Shown here: piece by piece, positions 14,402 through 14,596 of the stretch | How positions within the stretch are numbered: position 1 is the first letter of the stretch | Layout: each line of letters starts with the position of its first letter | NCBI GenBank assembly: GCA_013695175.1 | Contig: JACDAZ010000127.1 | Span: forward strand, 1 to 14,596 | Direction of reading: 5' to 3' | DNA: 14,596 nt | Origin: Flavisolibacter sp. | Lineage (GTDB): Bacteria; Bacteroidota; Bacteroidia; Chitinophagales; Chitinophagaceae | Program-made: the position numbers and the translations under genes | Notes under the pieces: model-generated | The model's database searches: none | What the model saw: only the letters and a program-made list of their open reading frames with translations | What the model was told of the DNA's origin: nothing

Positions 14402-14493
14402 TAGGCGTTAGGCAGTCTTTGTACTACATCAGAAGTAAATCCAACATAGATTTTTTCAAATTTTCTGCTGTATAAAACATAAACGTGGTACAT
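14401..14493 (-). pseudogene. Truncated GIY-YIG endonuclease-like gene
   Basis: The minus-strand frame from ATG 14493 begins MYHVYVLYSRKFEKIYVGFT and continues SDVVQRL. This is the first part of a small UvrC-type GIY-YIG nuclease domain: VYVLYS strand, KIYVGFTSD as the GIY-YIG equivalent, QRL with the conserved arginine. After only 30 residues it meets TAG (14403-14401) at the border of the palindromic element. Full proteins of this kind are about 80-100 residues; the remainder (metal-binding Glu, C-terminal helix) was not found in any frame to its left. The ATG comes directly after a terminator T-tract. The same frame is open upstream to 14574, across the tRNA-like sequence. Confidence 0.6.
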
Positions 14494-14517
14494 AAAAAAT
14501 CCCGCATAAAGCGGGAT
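14494..14517 (-). terminator. Intrinsic terminator upstream of the GIY-YIG frame
   Basis: Minus strand: ATCCCGC, loop TTTAT, GCGGGAT, then a T-run ending directly at the GIY-YIG ATG. The 7-bp GC-rich stem and one-sided T-tract orient it to the minus strand. It would end a transcript coming from beyond the right edge, consistent with a tRNA gene there. Confidence 0.75.
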
Positions 14518-14523
14518 CAGTTG

Positions 14524-14596
14524 TTGCGAAGGGGAGGATCCCTGTCTGCCGACAGGCAGGGAACTCCCACCTATTTATTATGAGCCCTAATACAAA
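14524..14596 (-). tRNA. Possible 3' part of a tRNA gene with a split T-loop
   Basis: Minus strand, removing 20 bases at 14541-14560: T-stem GGGAG (14568-14564), loop TTC + GATC, T-stem CTCCC (14536-14532), then a 7-base acceptor strand CTTCGCA (14531-14525) and A at the discriminator position, with no encoded CCA. TTCGATC fits the T-loop consensus TTCRANY, and both 5-bp stem strands pair fully. A terminator follows seven bases later. The 5' half is outside the window. 14569-14596 gives no anticodon arm with U33, so identity is open; TATTA/TAATA flanking GGGCTCA could be a long variable arm. It may be a tRNA pseudogene. Confidence 0.38.
14541..14560. repeat. 20-bp imperfect palindrome inside the tRNA-like T-loop
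   Basis: CCTGTC-TGCC-GACAGG forms a perfect 6-bp hairpin, extended to CCTGTCTGCCGACAGGCAGG. On the minus strand it encodes LPVGRQ in frame with the GIY-YIG sequence. I recall similar LPVGRQ-type peptides in many short Bacteroidota reading frames, which suggests a dispersed palindromic repeat; no search was possible. Confidence 0.5.

Noticed and set aside
14569..14596. A Met (CAT) or Ser (GCT) tRNA anticodon arm on the minus strand
   Set aside because: Reading CTCATAA as the loop leaves an unpaired stem. Reading GGGCTCA as the loop gives a 5-bp stem but G instead of the universal U33. Identity is left open.

Overview
The window reads as chromosomal DNA from a member of the Bacteroidota, most likely of the Chitinophagaceae type. 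It is AT-rich. Several genes are preceded by TAnnTTTG-like -7 boxes rather than clear Shine-Dalgarno sites. It also has lipoproteins with a Cys-16 lipobox, a TPP-regulated TonB-dependent receptor, a kinase-free PASTA protein next to ddl, and a long-form IspH. The assignment rests on gene content and style; no 16S or marker search was possible.

Left part (1-2972). A DtxR/MntR-type metalloregulator is cut by the left edge (minus strand). Its promoter carries two perfect palindromes, which suggests autoregulation. Divergent to it is an unrecognised Cys-containing lipoprotein. Then comes a short alpha-glucan phosphorylase-family protein (GT35) in which threonine replaces the PLP-binding lysine. 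Its apparent intrinsic terminator lies inside the convergent ispH coding sequence.

Centre (2903-8682). ispH (isoprenoid precursor synthesis) is divergent from a GH13 alpha-amylase-family lipoprotein. A two-way terminator separates the amylase from a secreted DUF2807 protein with regular SGGSD repeats. A textbook TPP riboswitch follows, leading a TonB-dependent receptor that is probably a thiamine or thiamine-precursor transporter.

Right part (8700-14219). A minus-strand cluster runs ddl, PASTA membrane protein, rhodanese: cell-wall precursor synthesis plus a small sulfurtransferase-like protein. After a terminator come a dicluster ferredoxin (minus) and a LuxC-type acyl-CoA reductase (plus), which share a compact divergent promoter region. 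An HtrA/Deg periplasmic protease with two PDZ domains ends at a strong terminator.

Right edge (14220-14596) has no intact gene but is the most unusual stretch. Read on the minus strand it shows: (i) what looks like the 3' part of a tRNA whose T-loop is split by a 20-bp imperfect palindrome; (ii) an intrinsic terminator; (iii) a GIY-YIG endonuclease reading frame starting directly after the T-tract; and (iv) truncation of that frame at the border of an 80-bp nearly symmetrical element built from two inverted, partly compensated hairpins (REPIN/MITE-like).
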